This document shows, piece after piece, positions 9,140 through 17,095 of a DNA stretch of 55,422 nt. Position numbers and translations under genes: made by a program. Source of the stretch: Opitutaceae bacterium (GTDB lineage Bacteria; Verrucomicrobiota; Verrucomicrobiia; Opitutales; Opitutaceae); NCBI GenBank assembly GCA_016795565.1, contig JAEUGW010000035.1, positions 1 to 55,422 of the forward strand, given 5' to 3'. The notes beneath the pieces are model-generated. The model made no database searches and was not told where the DNA came from. It saw nothing but the letters and a program-made list of their open reading frames with translations. Numbering within the stretch: the first letter of the stretch is position 1; each line of letters opens with the position of its first letter.

Positions 9140-12100
9140 GTGCCGACATCCGCCGCGCCAACCCCTGTCCGCCTTATTATCAGCAACCGCGGCGCCTTGG
9201 GCCGCATCGTGCTTTTGGCCAGTCTCGGCTGGCTGGCGGGTTGGGCGCAAGGCGGGCTCGACCTGGAGAAGGTGCGGGCCCGCGCCGAGCAGGCCGACAG
9301 CGACGCGCAGAACACCCTGGGCAATGCCTACAACGAAGGTCAGGCCGGCCTGAAGCAGGATTACGCGGAGGCGGTGAAATGGTATCGCCGCGCCGCCGAG
9401 CGGGGATTTGCCCAGGCCCAATACAATCTGGGTCTCGCCTATGAACTCGGCCACGGGGTGCCGGCGGCGGAGCGCGACGCGTTCAAATATTACCTGCAGG
9501 CGGCCGAGCAGGGCTTTGGCCCGGCGCAATACAACGTCGGCAACATGTATGCCACGGGGCGCGGCATCGGCCAGGATCTGTTCGAGGCCAACCTCTGGTT
9601 CAAGCAGGCGGCGGAGAAAGGCATCGTGGAGGCGCAGTTCAATCTCGGCCTGGCCTATGAGGCGGGCCGGGGAGTGAAAAAGGACGAGACCCAGGCCGCG
9701 CGCTGGTATAAGCAGGCGGCCGACCGCGGTTTTGCCCGCGCCCAATACAATCTCGGCCTGTTGCTGGAGGACGGGCGCGGCGTGGCGAAGAACGAAGCCG
9801 CCGCCGCCGGCTACTATCGCGCCGCCGCCGAACAGGGCTTCGCGGCGGCGCAGAACAATTTCGGCCTCATGTGGGCCGATGGGCGGGGCGGCCTCGCCAA
9901 GGACCCGGCGCAGGCGTGGGTGTGGCTCAGCCTCGCCACGGAGAATGGCACCAATCCCGCCGCGCGCGACATGGTGGCCCAGGGCATGAGCGCCGAGCAG
10001 CGTGCGCGCGCCACGCAGCTGCTCGCGGCCCGCCGCGCCGGCAAGGCCGCGACGCCGGCCGTCGCCTCGGCTCCTCCGGTGGCCGCGCCCGGCCAGGCAC
10101 CGACGCCGGCTCGCGCGCCGGAGTTGAACGCCGCCTTGGACGAGGCACGCGACGCCAACGCCCAATTGGCCGAGGCCAATCAGCGGCTTGAGGTGGACAA
10201 GGCCCGGTTGGAACAGCAACTCGCCCAAGGCGGAGCCCAAGCCGGCCTCGTTGAACAACTGCGCACGCAAAACGCCCGCCTGGCGGCGCAAGTGCAAACC
10301 CTCACGGCGGACAAGGAAGCGGCCGGCCGCGAGGTAGCACTGCTGAACCTGCAGGTCCGCGATGCACAGCAGGAGGCGGCGAAGGCCAAGGCCGGAGCGG
10401 GTGCGCCGACGGCGGATCAAACTCGCGCCGAGCAGCAGGTCGCTGATCTGACCGCGAAGCTGGCCCAAGCCAGTGAGACACTCGCCCAGCTGCAGGCGGC
10501 CAACCGGCAGCTGACGGAAGGCAACACCCGCCTGCAGCAGGAGATGGAAGCCAAGTCCGCCAATCCGGCCGCGCCCGGCTCGACTGGCGATCAGGCCGCC
10601 ATCGTGGCCACCCTGCAGCGCGACAACGCCCGCCTGAACGACGAGGTGAAACGCTCCACCCGGGAGCTGCTGTCGCTCAACAGCCAATTGCGGGCCCTCC
10701 GCAATCAGGCCGCCAAGCCGACGGCGCCTGCCACTCCGGACAGCACCTCTGACGAACAAGTCGCCCAACTGACCGCCAAGCTGGAGCAGGCAGCCCAGTC
10801 GGCCGCCCAGGGGCAGCAACAGTTCGCGGCCCTGCAGGCCGAGAAGGCCGAGCTTGAAAAGTGGAGCCAATCGCTGGAGCAGACCCTCAACGAAAAATCC
10901 GCCCAGTCGGCCGGCGCCGGTGCCGAAGCCGAAGGCTTGCGGAAACAGCTCGCCGGCGCCAACCAGGCTCTCGAGAAAAGCGGCGCCACCGTGGCCGAAT
11001 TGACCGGGGCCAACGACCGCTTGGAAAAGGAGCTCTCCGCCGCGCGTGCTGGCAGTGCGGCGCAGGGCGCCGCCCGCGACGAACTGGCCAGAATCAATAC
11101 GGAACTCGCGGACTTGCGGCAGAAAAACGGGCAGCTGGTCCGCGACGGCGAGCAACTCGCGTCGTCCATGGACGGCAGCCGCCGCGACTTGCGCCAAGCG
11201 CAAGCCCGCGTCGCCGAGTTGGAGCAGCAGCTCACCACGGCTGGAAACGAGAACCGCGACCTGACCGCCCGGCTGGCGCAGGCGGAGCAGCCTCGCACGC
11301 CACAGGTCGATCCCGCCGAACTCACCGGCCTCCGCCAACAATTGGCCGAATCGCGGCAGGCGGCCGAGAAATCGGCCCGCGACCTACAGACGCAGACCAA
11401 CAAGGCGGCCGAGGAGCACCGCAGCCTGGAGCTTGCCCAGGCGCGCGTCGCCGGGCTGGAACGTGATTTGCGCGCGGCCCGGGAGAATGCCGGCCAGGCC
11501 GAGGAATCCGCGGAGCTCAGGAGGCAACTCGCCGGCGCCAACCAGGCGCTCGAAAAGAGCGGCGCCACCGTGGCCGAGTTGACCGGGGCCAACGACCGCC
11601 TGGAAAAGGAACTCGCCGCCGCGCGCGCGGGCACTGCGGAGCAGGGCTCCGTCCGCGACGAACTGGCCAAGGCCAACACGGAACTCGCGGCCTTGCGGCA
11701 GAAGAACGAACAGCTGGTCCGCGACGGCGAGCAGATGGCGGCGTTCCTAAGCGGGAACCGGCGGGATTTGAACCAGGCGCAGGATCGCGTGACTGCGCTG
11801 GAAAAACAGCTCGCTGCGGCACCGCCGGTCAGGGCTGACGGCGGTGACGATGCGCGCAAGGCGCAGGCCGAGCTGCGCGAGGCCAACGCCACGGTTGAGA
11901 AACTCAACGCTACCGTCGCCGAGCTGACGGCGACCAATGATCGGTTGGAGCAGGATTTGGACAGCGCGCGGAAGAGCACCGCCGCCGCCCTGGCGGCCCA
12001 GTCGCAGGCCGTCTCCGCCGCGCAGCCCGAGGCCTACAAGATGGAGATCAGCACGCTGCAAGCGCAGGTGAAGGGATTGGAGGGACAGATCGAGGACGAG

Positions 12101-13111
12101 CGCAGCAATTCCGCCAAGGAGGTCTCCGCCCTAGCCGCCCAATTGGCGCGCACGCAGGAGACCAACAAATCCCTGACCGAGGCCAACCGGGCCCTGCTGA
12201 GCACCCGGCAGCCCGAAGCCGAGGCGGCGGACAAGGCGGAGCTAGCCAGGTTGCAGGGTCAGGTCCGCGACCTCACGGCGGCGGTGGGAGAGCTACGCCA
12301 GCAGAACGAGAAGCTGACCGGAGACCGGCTGGCCCAGCAGAGCGAGGCGACGGACGAGAAGACTGTCCTGCAAAAGCAGCTTGAGACCACGGGCGAACAG
12401 CTCGCCAAGGCGCAGCAGGAGACGGAGCAGACCCGCAGCGAGTTGGTGGCGCTGCAGGGGCGGGTGGCCGAGGCCGAGAAGGCCACCGGGGCACAGAGCA
12501 ACAGCGTGGCCGAGCTGACCCAGGCCAACGCCCGGCTGGAGCAGGAACGCGAGGACATGCGCCGGTTGGTGGACTCCTACCGGGCCGACATCACCCGCCT
12601 GACCCAGAATGTGCGCAGCGCCGAGCAGCAGCGCGCCGAGGCCGAGCGCGGGGCCCAGCAGAATATCGGCAACGTCACCGCCCAGTTGGCTCAATTGCAG
12701 CGCGACTTGGAGAGTGCCCGCGTCACGCAGGCCCGGCTGGCGGAGGCGGGAGCCCAGCAGGATCGCGACCGGCTGGCGGTCATCACCCAACTGCGGACCG
12801 AGAACGGCGCGCTCGCCGCGCGACTCAATCAGGCGCAGGGCACGCTGGACCAGATTGCCTCGGCCGCCCGGCTCGGCACACCCGCCTCGACGATCGCGGC
12901 CGGAGGCACCGTGCCCGTGCGGCCGGTGGTCAGCTCCCCGGCGGCGAGTGAGGCGCGATTCCACACCGTGGCCAGCGGCGATTCACTCTCCCGGATCAGC
13001 ATGCGCTACTACGGCACCGCCAACCGCTGGCAGGAAATCTACAACGCCAACAGCGACGTCTTGCAGGGTTCCAGCACGCTGCGGGTGGGGATGCAGTTGC
13101 GGATCCCGTGA
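9140..13111 (+). CDS. Sel1-repeat / coiled-coil / LysM protein
   Basis: A 1323-residue envelope protein. A short hydrophobic N-terminal segment (about residues 20-37) may be a signal or anchor. Seven or so Sel1-like (SLR, TPR-type) repeats follow to about residue 290, e.g. AVKWYRRAAERGFAQAQYNL. Then comes a Gln/Ala/Glu-rich coiled coil of about 950 residues, and a C-terminal LysM domain (FHTVASGDSLSRISMRYYG ... LRVGMQLRIP) that should bind peptidoglycan. Start is GTG 9140, just after the previous stop. Two coiled-coil stretches (10940-11235 and 11519-11814) are near-identical, offset by exactly 579 bp without indels. The role is probably structural or scaffolding at the cell wall; this is inference. 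Confidence 0.85.
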   Translation: MPTSAAPTPVRLIISNRGALGRIVLLASLGWLAGWAQGGLDLEKVRARAEQADSDAQNTLGNAYNEGQAGLKQDYAEAVKWYRRAAERGFAQAQYNLGLAYELGHGVPAAERDAFKYYLQAAEQGFGPAQYNVGNMYATGRGIGQDLFEANLWFKQAAEKGIVEAQFNLGLAYEAGRGVKKDETQAARWYKQAADRGFARAQYNLGLLLEDGRGVAKNEAAAAGYYRAAAEQGFAAAQNNFGLMWADGRGGLAKDPAQAWVWLSLATENGTNPAARDMVAQGMSAEQRARATQLLAARRAGKAATPAVASAPPVAAPGQAPTPARAPELNAALDEARDANAQLAEANQRLEVDKARLEQQLAQGGAQAGLVEQLRTQNARLAAQVQTLTADKEAAGREVALLNLQVRDAQQEAAKAKAGAGAPTADQTRAEQQVADLTAKLAQASETLAQLQAANRQLTEGNTRLQQEMEAKSANPAAPGSTGDQAAIVATLQRDNARLNDEVKRSTRELLSLNSQLRALRNQAAKPTAPATPDSTSDEQVAQLTAKLEQAAQSAAQGQQQFAALQAEKAELEKWSQSLEQTLNEKSAQSAGAGAEAEGLRKQLAGANQALEKSGATVAELTGANDRLEKELSAARAGSAAQGAARDELARINTELADLRQKNGQLVRDGEQLASSMDGSRRDLRQAQARVAELEQQLTTAGNENRDLTARLAQAEQPRTPQVDPAELTGLRQQLAESRQAAEKSARDLQTQTNKAAEEHRSLELAQARVAGLERDLRAARENAGQAEESAELRRQLAGANQALEKSGATVAELTGANDRLEKELAAARAGTAEQGSVRDELAKANTELAALRQKNEQLVRDGEQMAAFLSGNRRDLNQAQDRVTALEKQLAAAPPVRADGGDDARKAQAELREANATVEKLNATVAELTATNDRLEQDLDSARKSTAAALAAQSQAVSAAQPEAYKMEISTLQAQVKGLEGQIEDERSNSAKEVSALAAQLARTQETNKSLTEANRALLSTRQPEAEAADKAELARLQGQVRDLTAAVGELRQQNEKLTGDRLAQQSEATDEKTVLQKQLETTGEQLAKAQQETEQTRSELVALQGRVAEAEKATGAQSNSVAELTQANARLEQEREDMRRLVDSYRADITRLTQNVRSAEQQRAEAERGAQQNIGNVTAQLAQLQRDLESARVTQARLAEAGAQQDRDRLAVITQLRTENGALAARLNQAQGTLDQIASAARLGTPASTIAAGGTVPVRPVVSSPAASEARFHTVASGDSLSRISMRYYGTANRWQEIYNANSDVLQGSSTLRVGMQLRIP

Positions 13112-13195
13112 GGGTGAAAAGATGGCACGCGGGCTCCGGCCGCGTTTTCAGGATTCGCCCCAGTTATGCCAAACGCCCGTAGCTTTCAGCCTTCT

Positions 13196-13299
13196 GTCAT
13201 CGCGAGGCCCGCAAAGCGGGCCGTGGCGATCCAGCTGGATTGCTTCGTCGCTCCGCTCCTCGCAATGCCCGCGCGGGCGGACACAAGGTCCGCCCCTAC
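13196..13299. repeat. Composite repeat: TCATCGCGAGG element plus minus-strand REP
   Basis: Gap 13112-13460 holds no gene. From 13196 runs a GTCATCGCGAGG...CCTCGCAATG element whose reverse complement recurs at 55149-55275. It is followed by a minus-strand GTAG-headed REP (13299 to 13275) identical over 25 bases to the one at 55306-55330. Confidence 0.8.
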
Positions 13300-13410
13300 A
13301 AAAGAGCCAAACCAAGTTGAATGGTATAAAAGATAAGGGATGTTGGCATTAACCAGGGCGAGCATCCAACCAACCCGGCCGGAGGCAGTGTTCACCTCAC
13401 GGCAGCCAGT

Positions 13411-13437
13411 AAAAAAGGCCCGCGTGGCAGCGGGCCT
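13411..13437 (-). terminator. Terminator of the 13461-13721 gene
   Basis: On the minus strand: AGGCCCGC/GCGGGCCT stem (13437-13430 with 13423-13416), 6-nt loop, then six T. It lies 24 bp beyond the stop of the arm-binding-domain gene. Confidence 0.8.
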
Positions 13438-13460
13438 CGTGAGTGGTCTGAGCCAAGCCG

Positions 13461-13721
13461 TCAGGCGACGGCGGCCTGGCCGGGCAGGGCGGCCGGAGCC
13501 GAGGACTGCTTCGCCAGGTGCGCGAAGAACTGATCGCGGCGTTCCCGGGCCTGATTGACATCCTTGGTGCCGAGGGAGCGGCGGATGCGCTCCTTGGTGA
13601 AGGCGGTCGGATAGACCGTGTAGTGCAGGAACCACGTGCCGTTGTTGTTCCAGAGGTGGTGGTTCGGGTTCGCTTCGCTGATGCGCAGCGAGGCGAGGGT
13701 GATGACGTTGGTGGTGGACAT
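13461..13721 (-). CDS. Small protein resembling an integrase arm/core-binding N-terminal domain
   Basis: An 86-residue protein. The core NNNGTWFLHYTVYPTAFTKE followed by RIRRSLGTKDVNQARERRDQ matches the short three-strand plus helix pattern at the N terminus of tyrosine recombinases (the arm- or AP2-like DNA-binding domain). No catalytic recombinase domain follows; the frame stops and is terminated by its own hairpin. It has a dedicated terminator on each side, so it looks like a real independent transcription unit rather than a remnant. Function unknown; possibilities are a DNA-binding accessory factor or a relic of an integrase. Confidence 0.6.
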   Translation of the reverse strand: MSTTNVITLASLRISEANPNHHLWNNNGTWFLHYTVYPTAFTKERIRRSLGTKDVNQARERRDQFFAHLAKQSSAPAALPGQAAVA

Positions 13722-13780
13722 GATGCGTGAGCGGTTAGCGGTTGTTTAGGTTAATCGTTCGCGCATCAGGGTTTTCCTGG

Positions 13781-13826
13781 AAAAAACGAACGCCGCCTGA
13801 GGGCATCAGGCGGCGTTTCGCTTTTT
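13781..13826. terminator. Bidirectional terminator hairpin
   Basis: Perfect 12-bp stem AACGCCGCCTGA (13789-13800) / TCAGGCGGCGTT (13806-13817) with 5-nt loop. It is flanked by AAAAAA on the left and TTTTTT on the right, so it can act on both strands. Confidence 0.85.
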
Positions 13827-14151
13827 TAGGAGGAGTATTTTGTTAGGCCGTTTTACCGGCCTCACATCCGGGTGGCTTGCGCCACTCGAAACCACCGTGA
13901 TCACTCCTAGACCCGGTTGGCAGAACCGACTGTTGCCAGCCGATCCTTTCCTGATGCGACGCCGACTGTGCGAATCAGCGCGTCCTATGCCAGAAAAATC
14001 TTCGGAAATTTTCCGGCCCGGAGCCGGAGTCCGAGAAATGTCTGCCAATGGCTGATTTAGAATGCCGCCATCCTTCGTGCCGAACACATGAAGCGTATCT
14101 TTGTTGATACGTTTTGTTTGCCATTCGTGGCTGGCCGGGGAGAGTGCACGC
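13827..14151. other. Intergenic region, no gene recognised
   Basis: No open frame here has protein-like composition, and I see no tRNA or known RNA fold. Minus-strand transcription through it would end at the 13781-13826 hairpin, so an untranslated RNA is conceivable but unsupported. Confidence 0.4.
14094..14111. promoter_or_regulatory. Candidate operator palindrome
   Basis: CGTATC (14094-14099) and GATACG (14106-14111) form a perfect inverted repeat with 6-nt spacer, 41 bp before the antitoxin-like HTH gene. This is where an autorepressor would bind. A related CGTATC/GATACG palindrome with a 4-nt spacer sits just upstream of metF (41819-41834). Confidence 0.4.
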
Positions 14152-14451
14152 ATGGAGACCGACAAGCGCCTGCGTTTTGAGGAGAAATCAACCGAGCACC
14201 TGCGCGAGGAGGGCATCTACGGCGACGTCGAGGCCAACGCGATGAAGCACGTCATCGCCGCAGCGCTGGCGCAGCGCATGGAGAAGCTGGACATGACGAT
14301 CACCGAGTTGGCCCAGGCGCTCGGCACGAGCCGCGCCGCAGTCAACCGGGTGCTCGATCCGCTCAACACCTCGCTCACGCTCACGACACTGGCGCGGACG
14401 GCCGCCGTGCTCGGTTGCAAGGTGAAGGTGGAAATCGTGGCGCCGCGATAG
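14152..14451 (+). CDS. XRE-type helix-turn-helix regulator, orphan HigA-like antitoxin
   Basis: A 99-residue protein. Residues about 45-90 carry an HTH (MTITELAQALGTSRAAVNRV), followed by LDPLNTSLTLTTLARTAAVL, typical of small XRE regulators in HigBA-type systems. No HigB-like toxin frame lies on either side, so it is either orphaned or a stand-alone regulator. ATG 14152 avoids a leader lacking protein-like composition. The palindrome at 14094 may be its own operator. Confidence 0.75.
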   Translation: METDKRLRFEEKSTEHLREEGIYGDVEANAMKHVIAAALAQRMEKLDMTITELAQALGTSRAAVNRVLDPLNTSLTLTTLARTAAVLGCKVKVEIVAPR

Positions 14452-14490
14452 GACCTTGCAGGTTGCCGAAATTTTCCCAGCCCGGCGGTG

Positions 14491-14811
14491 CTAGCGCTTT
14501 GGCTGTCGCAGCCTCAGGAGGTCTCGGATTGCCCGGGGATCATTCCGCATATCAAGCACCGCCACAACTGTGGTGACCCCGGGTTCGATGGCGAAATAGA
14601 TGCCGAAGTAGGTCCGCCGGATAATGGCCCGGCGCAAGAAACGGTGCTTTATGGGGAATTGTTCGGGATTCCATTCGATCCAAGTCACGGCCTAGCGAAA
14701 GCGGGCGAGGAATTTATCAGCTCCGCCGGTCAGCCAGGAGTCGTAGAAGTCGCGGGCGTAGTTGAGATCATGCTCAACCGGTTCCAGGAACTCCACCCGC
14801 TGGTTTTTCAC
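14491..14811 (-). pseudogene. ParE/RelE-type toxin interrupted by an amber codon
   Basis: Reading from GTG 14811, codons 1-39 give VKNQRVEFLEPVEHDLNYAR and continue with the DFYDSWLTGGADKF helix typical of ParE-family N termini. Codon 40 is TAG (14694-14692). The same frame then continues AVTWIEWNPEQFP ... RRTYFGIYFAIEP ... VVAVLDMRNDP, the standard ParE C-terminal strands. A single base change (for example CAG to TAG) explains the break. GTG 14811 overlaps the antitoxin stop by four bases (GTGA), as expected for the intact operon. A truncated restart at 14688 is possible but would lack the N-terminal helices. Confidence 0.8.
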
Positions 14812-15020
14812 GACCGGGCAAGTCTTCGTTCCAACTCGGGCAGGGTGATCCGCTTAATTTTGCCGGACTTGTAGGCGGTCCAGCGCTGATCGAGGATCTG
14901 CTTGTGGACCGGGTTGACCGGCAGGCTGTCATCCACGCCGGAGAACCAAAGCTCCTCGGCCAGCTTCATCCGCTGCCGCTTGGTCAGCTTGGTCAGCTCG
15001 GGAAAATTGGCGAGAGTCAT
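14808..15020 (-). CDS. Addiction-module antitoxin (TIGR02574-like)
   Basis: A 70-residue protein, MTLANFPELTKLTKRQRMKL followed by AEELWFSGVDDSLPVNPVHK and ending in ITLPELERRL. This is the pattern of the putative addiction module component family that pairs with RelE/ParE toxins. It sits first in a two-gene operon whose second gene is the broken toxin at 14491-14811, with a four-base overlap. With the toxin interrupted, the antitoxin may be maintained only as a regulator or may be decaying. Confidence 0.8.
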   Translation of the reverse strand: MTLANFPELTKLTKRQRMKLAEELWFSGVDDSLPVNPVHKQILDQRWTAYKSGKIKRITLPELERRLARS

Positions 15021-15250
15021 GGCCGGAAGCTAGTCAGACGGTGCAGACGGTCAATCTTGGGTTCGAGGGTCAATTCTACAGCACTTGTTCGTTTCAGGGT
15101 CCTTGCTGTTGCGCGCTGAACTGTGTCCCCAGGCGAAGATGACCACCCTGGACGACGATTTCCGGCGCTACCGACGGCACCGCAACCAAGCCATCCCGGT
15201 GGTGATGCCGCAGAATCAATAACGCCGGTCAGACCATTTCAGTTCCGGTC
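15021..15250. other. Intergenic; possible gene remnant at 15139-15222
   Basis: ATG 15139 opens a 27-codon frame (MTTLDDDFRRYRRHRNQAIP...) ending at TAA 15222. It reads like the basic tail of a larger protein but no upstream portion is present. Nothing else recognisable. Confidence 0.3.
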
Positions 15251-16015
15251 TCAATCAGCGATCCATTCGCCTAAGAGTTTCTTGGCCTTAGGGTTTTGCA
15301 GTGCAATGAGATTGTAGAATAGTGGCCAATCCTCGGTGATGTCGGCTTTGCCTTGGAATCGCCGGCGTATCACAGCCAGCTTTCGAGTTAGAGGGTTCTT
15401 AGCCAACTCCGCATAGGTCAACGGCCGATTCAGCCGCGTGACCAGCTTCAGTCCTGCATGCAAACCTGGCCACCAGCCCTCACGATTTTCTTTTTTATAA
15501 AGTGTGAACGGGCCGACGACTCTCCACAGGTCTTTGATCTGAGAGTGTCCGTTCCCCGCACGATACATTAGCACCAAGTCATCAACCTGGGTATGCATTG
15601 GGACATTCCACTGGATTTTCGTCCTGTAGTTGAGGTCGAAGTCGTTTGCGTTTCCGCGGTAACCGACAACGTGAATTCGAGGCAGCGCACCTACGTATTT
15701 TTTGAGATCAATGATCTCGATGTGCCGAAATCTCGCCGGGCGAGACTCCCAATCATTTTCCCAGCAAACAATAATATCGGCTCCTTTGGGATTATGTCTG
15801 TGCTCTGCAAAATGACTGGCCCAAAATTCGAATTCTATCCGACAAGATTTGCCCCGGCGTGTGGCGATGCAGTCGGGGAAGCGCACCTGAACTTGCTCGA
15901 TAGTGAAACCTAGCCGAGGTGCCAACCTGCCGAACAAACAGACGACGCCTTGCTCGCAAGTGGGAGCATAGGCCATCCCAGCTACTTGGATGGGACGACC
16001 TACGTTGCGGTCCAT
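15251..16015 (-). CDS. Putative nuclease-EVE fusion (modification-sensing endonuclease candidate)
   Basis: A 254-residue protein. Residues 40-105 read IEQVQVRFPDCIATRRG, CRIEFEFWASHFAEH, then GADIIVCWENDW. An Asp (D48), an E-x-E (E61, E63) and a following strand resemble a PD-(D/E)XK-type nuclease core. Residues about 140-235 match the EVE/PUA-like pattern: VDDLVLMYRAG, DLWRVVG, then LNRPLTYAELAKNPLTRKLA and ITEDW. EVE domains bind modified bases in some modification-dependent restriction enzymes. ATG 16015 is chosen because the longer frame only mirrors sucD. The gene is visibly less GC-rich than its neighbours, suggesting acquisition. It starts 17 bp beyond the sucD stop. The domain calls are by eye. 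Confidence 0.5.
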   Translation of the reverse strand: MDRNVGRPIQVAGMAYAPTCEQGVVCLFGRLAPRLGFTIEQVQVRFPDCIATRRGKSCRIEFEFWASHFAEHRHNPKGADIIVCWENDWESRPARFRHIEIIDLKKYVGALPRIHVVGYRGNANDFDLNYRTKIQWNVPMHTQVDDLVLMYRAGNGHSQIKDLWRVVGPFTLYKKENREGWWPGLHAGLKLVTRLNRPLTYAELAKNPLTRKLAVIRRRFQGKADITEDWPLFYNLIALQNPKAKKLLGEWIAD

Positions 16016-16032
16016 ACAGGTAGCCGCAGTGA

Positions 16033-16956
16033 TTACGCCAGCTTGGTGCCTCGGGCCTTGGCGGCGCGGAGGAGGGCGTCGGCCATGTCGGAGGGGGTGG
16101 CGGCGACCTCGATGCCGCATTCCTGGAAGACGGCGATCTTGGCGGCGGCGGTGTCCTCGGCGCCGCCGACGATGGCGCCGGCGTGGCCCATGCGGCGGCC
16201 GGCGGGAGCCGTGGCGCCGGCGATGAAGCCGGCGACGGGCTTCTGGCAGTTGGCCTTGATCCAGCGCGCGGCCTCGACCTCGGCGTTGCCGCCGATCTCG
16301 CCGATCATGATGATGCCGTGCGTGTCGGGGTCATCATTGAACATCTTGATGACATCGAGGTGCGACGTGCCGTTGACCGGGTCGCCGCCGATGCCGACGG
16401 CGGTGGACTGGCCGATGCCCTTCGAAGTGAGCTGGTAAACCGCCTCGTAGGTGAGGGTGCCGGAGCGCGAGACGACGCCGACGTGGCCCTTCTTGTGAAT
16501 GTAGCCGGGCGCGATGCCGATGCGGCAGCCGCCCTTGGAGCCTTCGCCGGCGCCGGGCGTGACGAGGCCGGGGCAGTTGGGGCCGATGAGGCGGGTTTTC
16601 TTGCCGGTGATGGCGCGCTTCACGCGGATCATGTCCTTGATCGGAATGCCCTCGGTGATGGCGACGACGAGATCGAGGCCGGCATCCACGCCCTCAAGAA
16701 TGGCGTCGCCCGCGAATGGCGGCGGCACATAGACGACGGCGACGGTGGCGCCGGTGGCGGCCTTGGCCTCGGCGACGGAGTTGAAGATCGGCACCTTGTG
16801 GGCGCCGTGCTCGAAGAACTGGCCGCCCTTGCCGGGCGTGACGCCGGCGACAACCTGCGTGCCGTAATCGAGCGAGAGCTTGGCGTGGCGGCCGCCGAAG
16901 TCACCGGTGATGCCCTGGATGAGGATCTTGGTCTGGGGAGTGATGAGAATGGACAT
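16033..16956 (-). CDS. sucD: Succinyl-CoA synthetase alpha subunit
   Basis: Catalyses the phosphohistidine step of succinyl-CoA to succinate conversion with SucC in the TCA cycle. The CoA-binding Rossmann start ([18 protein letters not shown]) and the active-site segment GHAGAIVGG, whose His carries the phosphate, are both intact. It is 307 residues, slightly longer than usual because of a few extra C-terminal residues. It lies downstream of sucC on the minus strand, separated by a heptamer array. Confidence 0.97.
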   Translation of the reverse strand: MSILITPQTKILIQGITGDFGGRHAKLSLDYGTQVVAGVTPGKGGQFFEHGAHKVPIFNSVAEAKAATGATVAVVYVPPPFAGDAILEGVDAGLDLVVAITEGIPIKDMIRVKRAITGKKTRLIGPNCPGLVTPGAGEGSKGGCRIGIAPGYIHKKGHVGVVSRSGTLTYEAVYQLTSKGIGQSTAVGIGGDPVNGTSHLDVIKMFNDDPDTHGIIMIGEIGGNAEVEAARWIKANCQKPVAGFIAGATAPAGRRMGHAGAIVGGAEDTAAAKIAVFQECGIEVAATPSDMADALLRAAKARGTKLA

Positions 16957-16966
16957 GAGGGGGAGA

Positions 16967-17095
16967 AGTAGTGAGTAGCGGGTAGCGAGTAGTGAGTAGG
17001 ATAATTCAGCGGGGCGCCGAGTGGGAGAGGTGAGAATTGGTGGTTCGGGTGCTCACTACTCGCTACTCGATGCTCGCTACTGGCTCGTGGCTCAC
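16967..17095. repeat. Heptamer array F between sucC and sucD
   Basis: Left arm 16967-17001: AGTAGTG, AGTAGCG, GGTAGCG, AGTAGTG, AGTAGGA. Right arm 17054-17095 in complement: CACTACT, CGCTACT, CGATGCT, CGCTACT, then GGCTCGT, GGCTCAC. It reaches into the sucC stop codon (17092-17094). The arms can pair across about 50 bp. Confidence 0.85.

Noticed and set aside
13806..14216. Minus-strand frame of 136 codons
   Set aside because: Starts inside the HTH gene, ends in the terminator hairpin, and has no recognisable composition; treated as non-coding.
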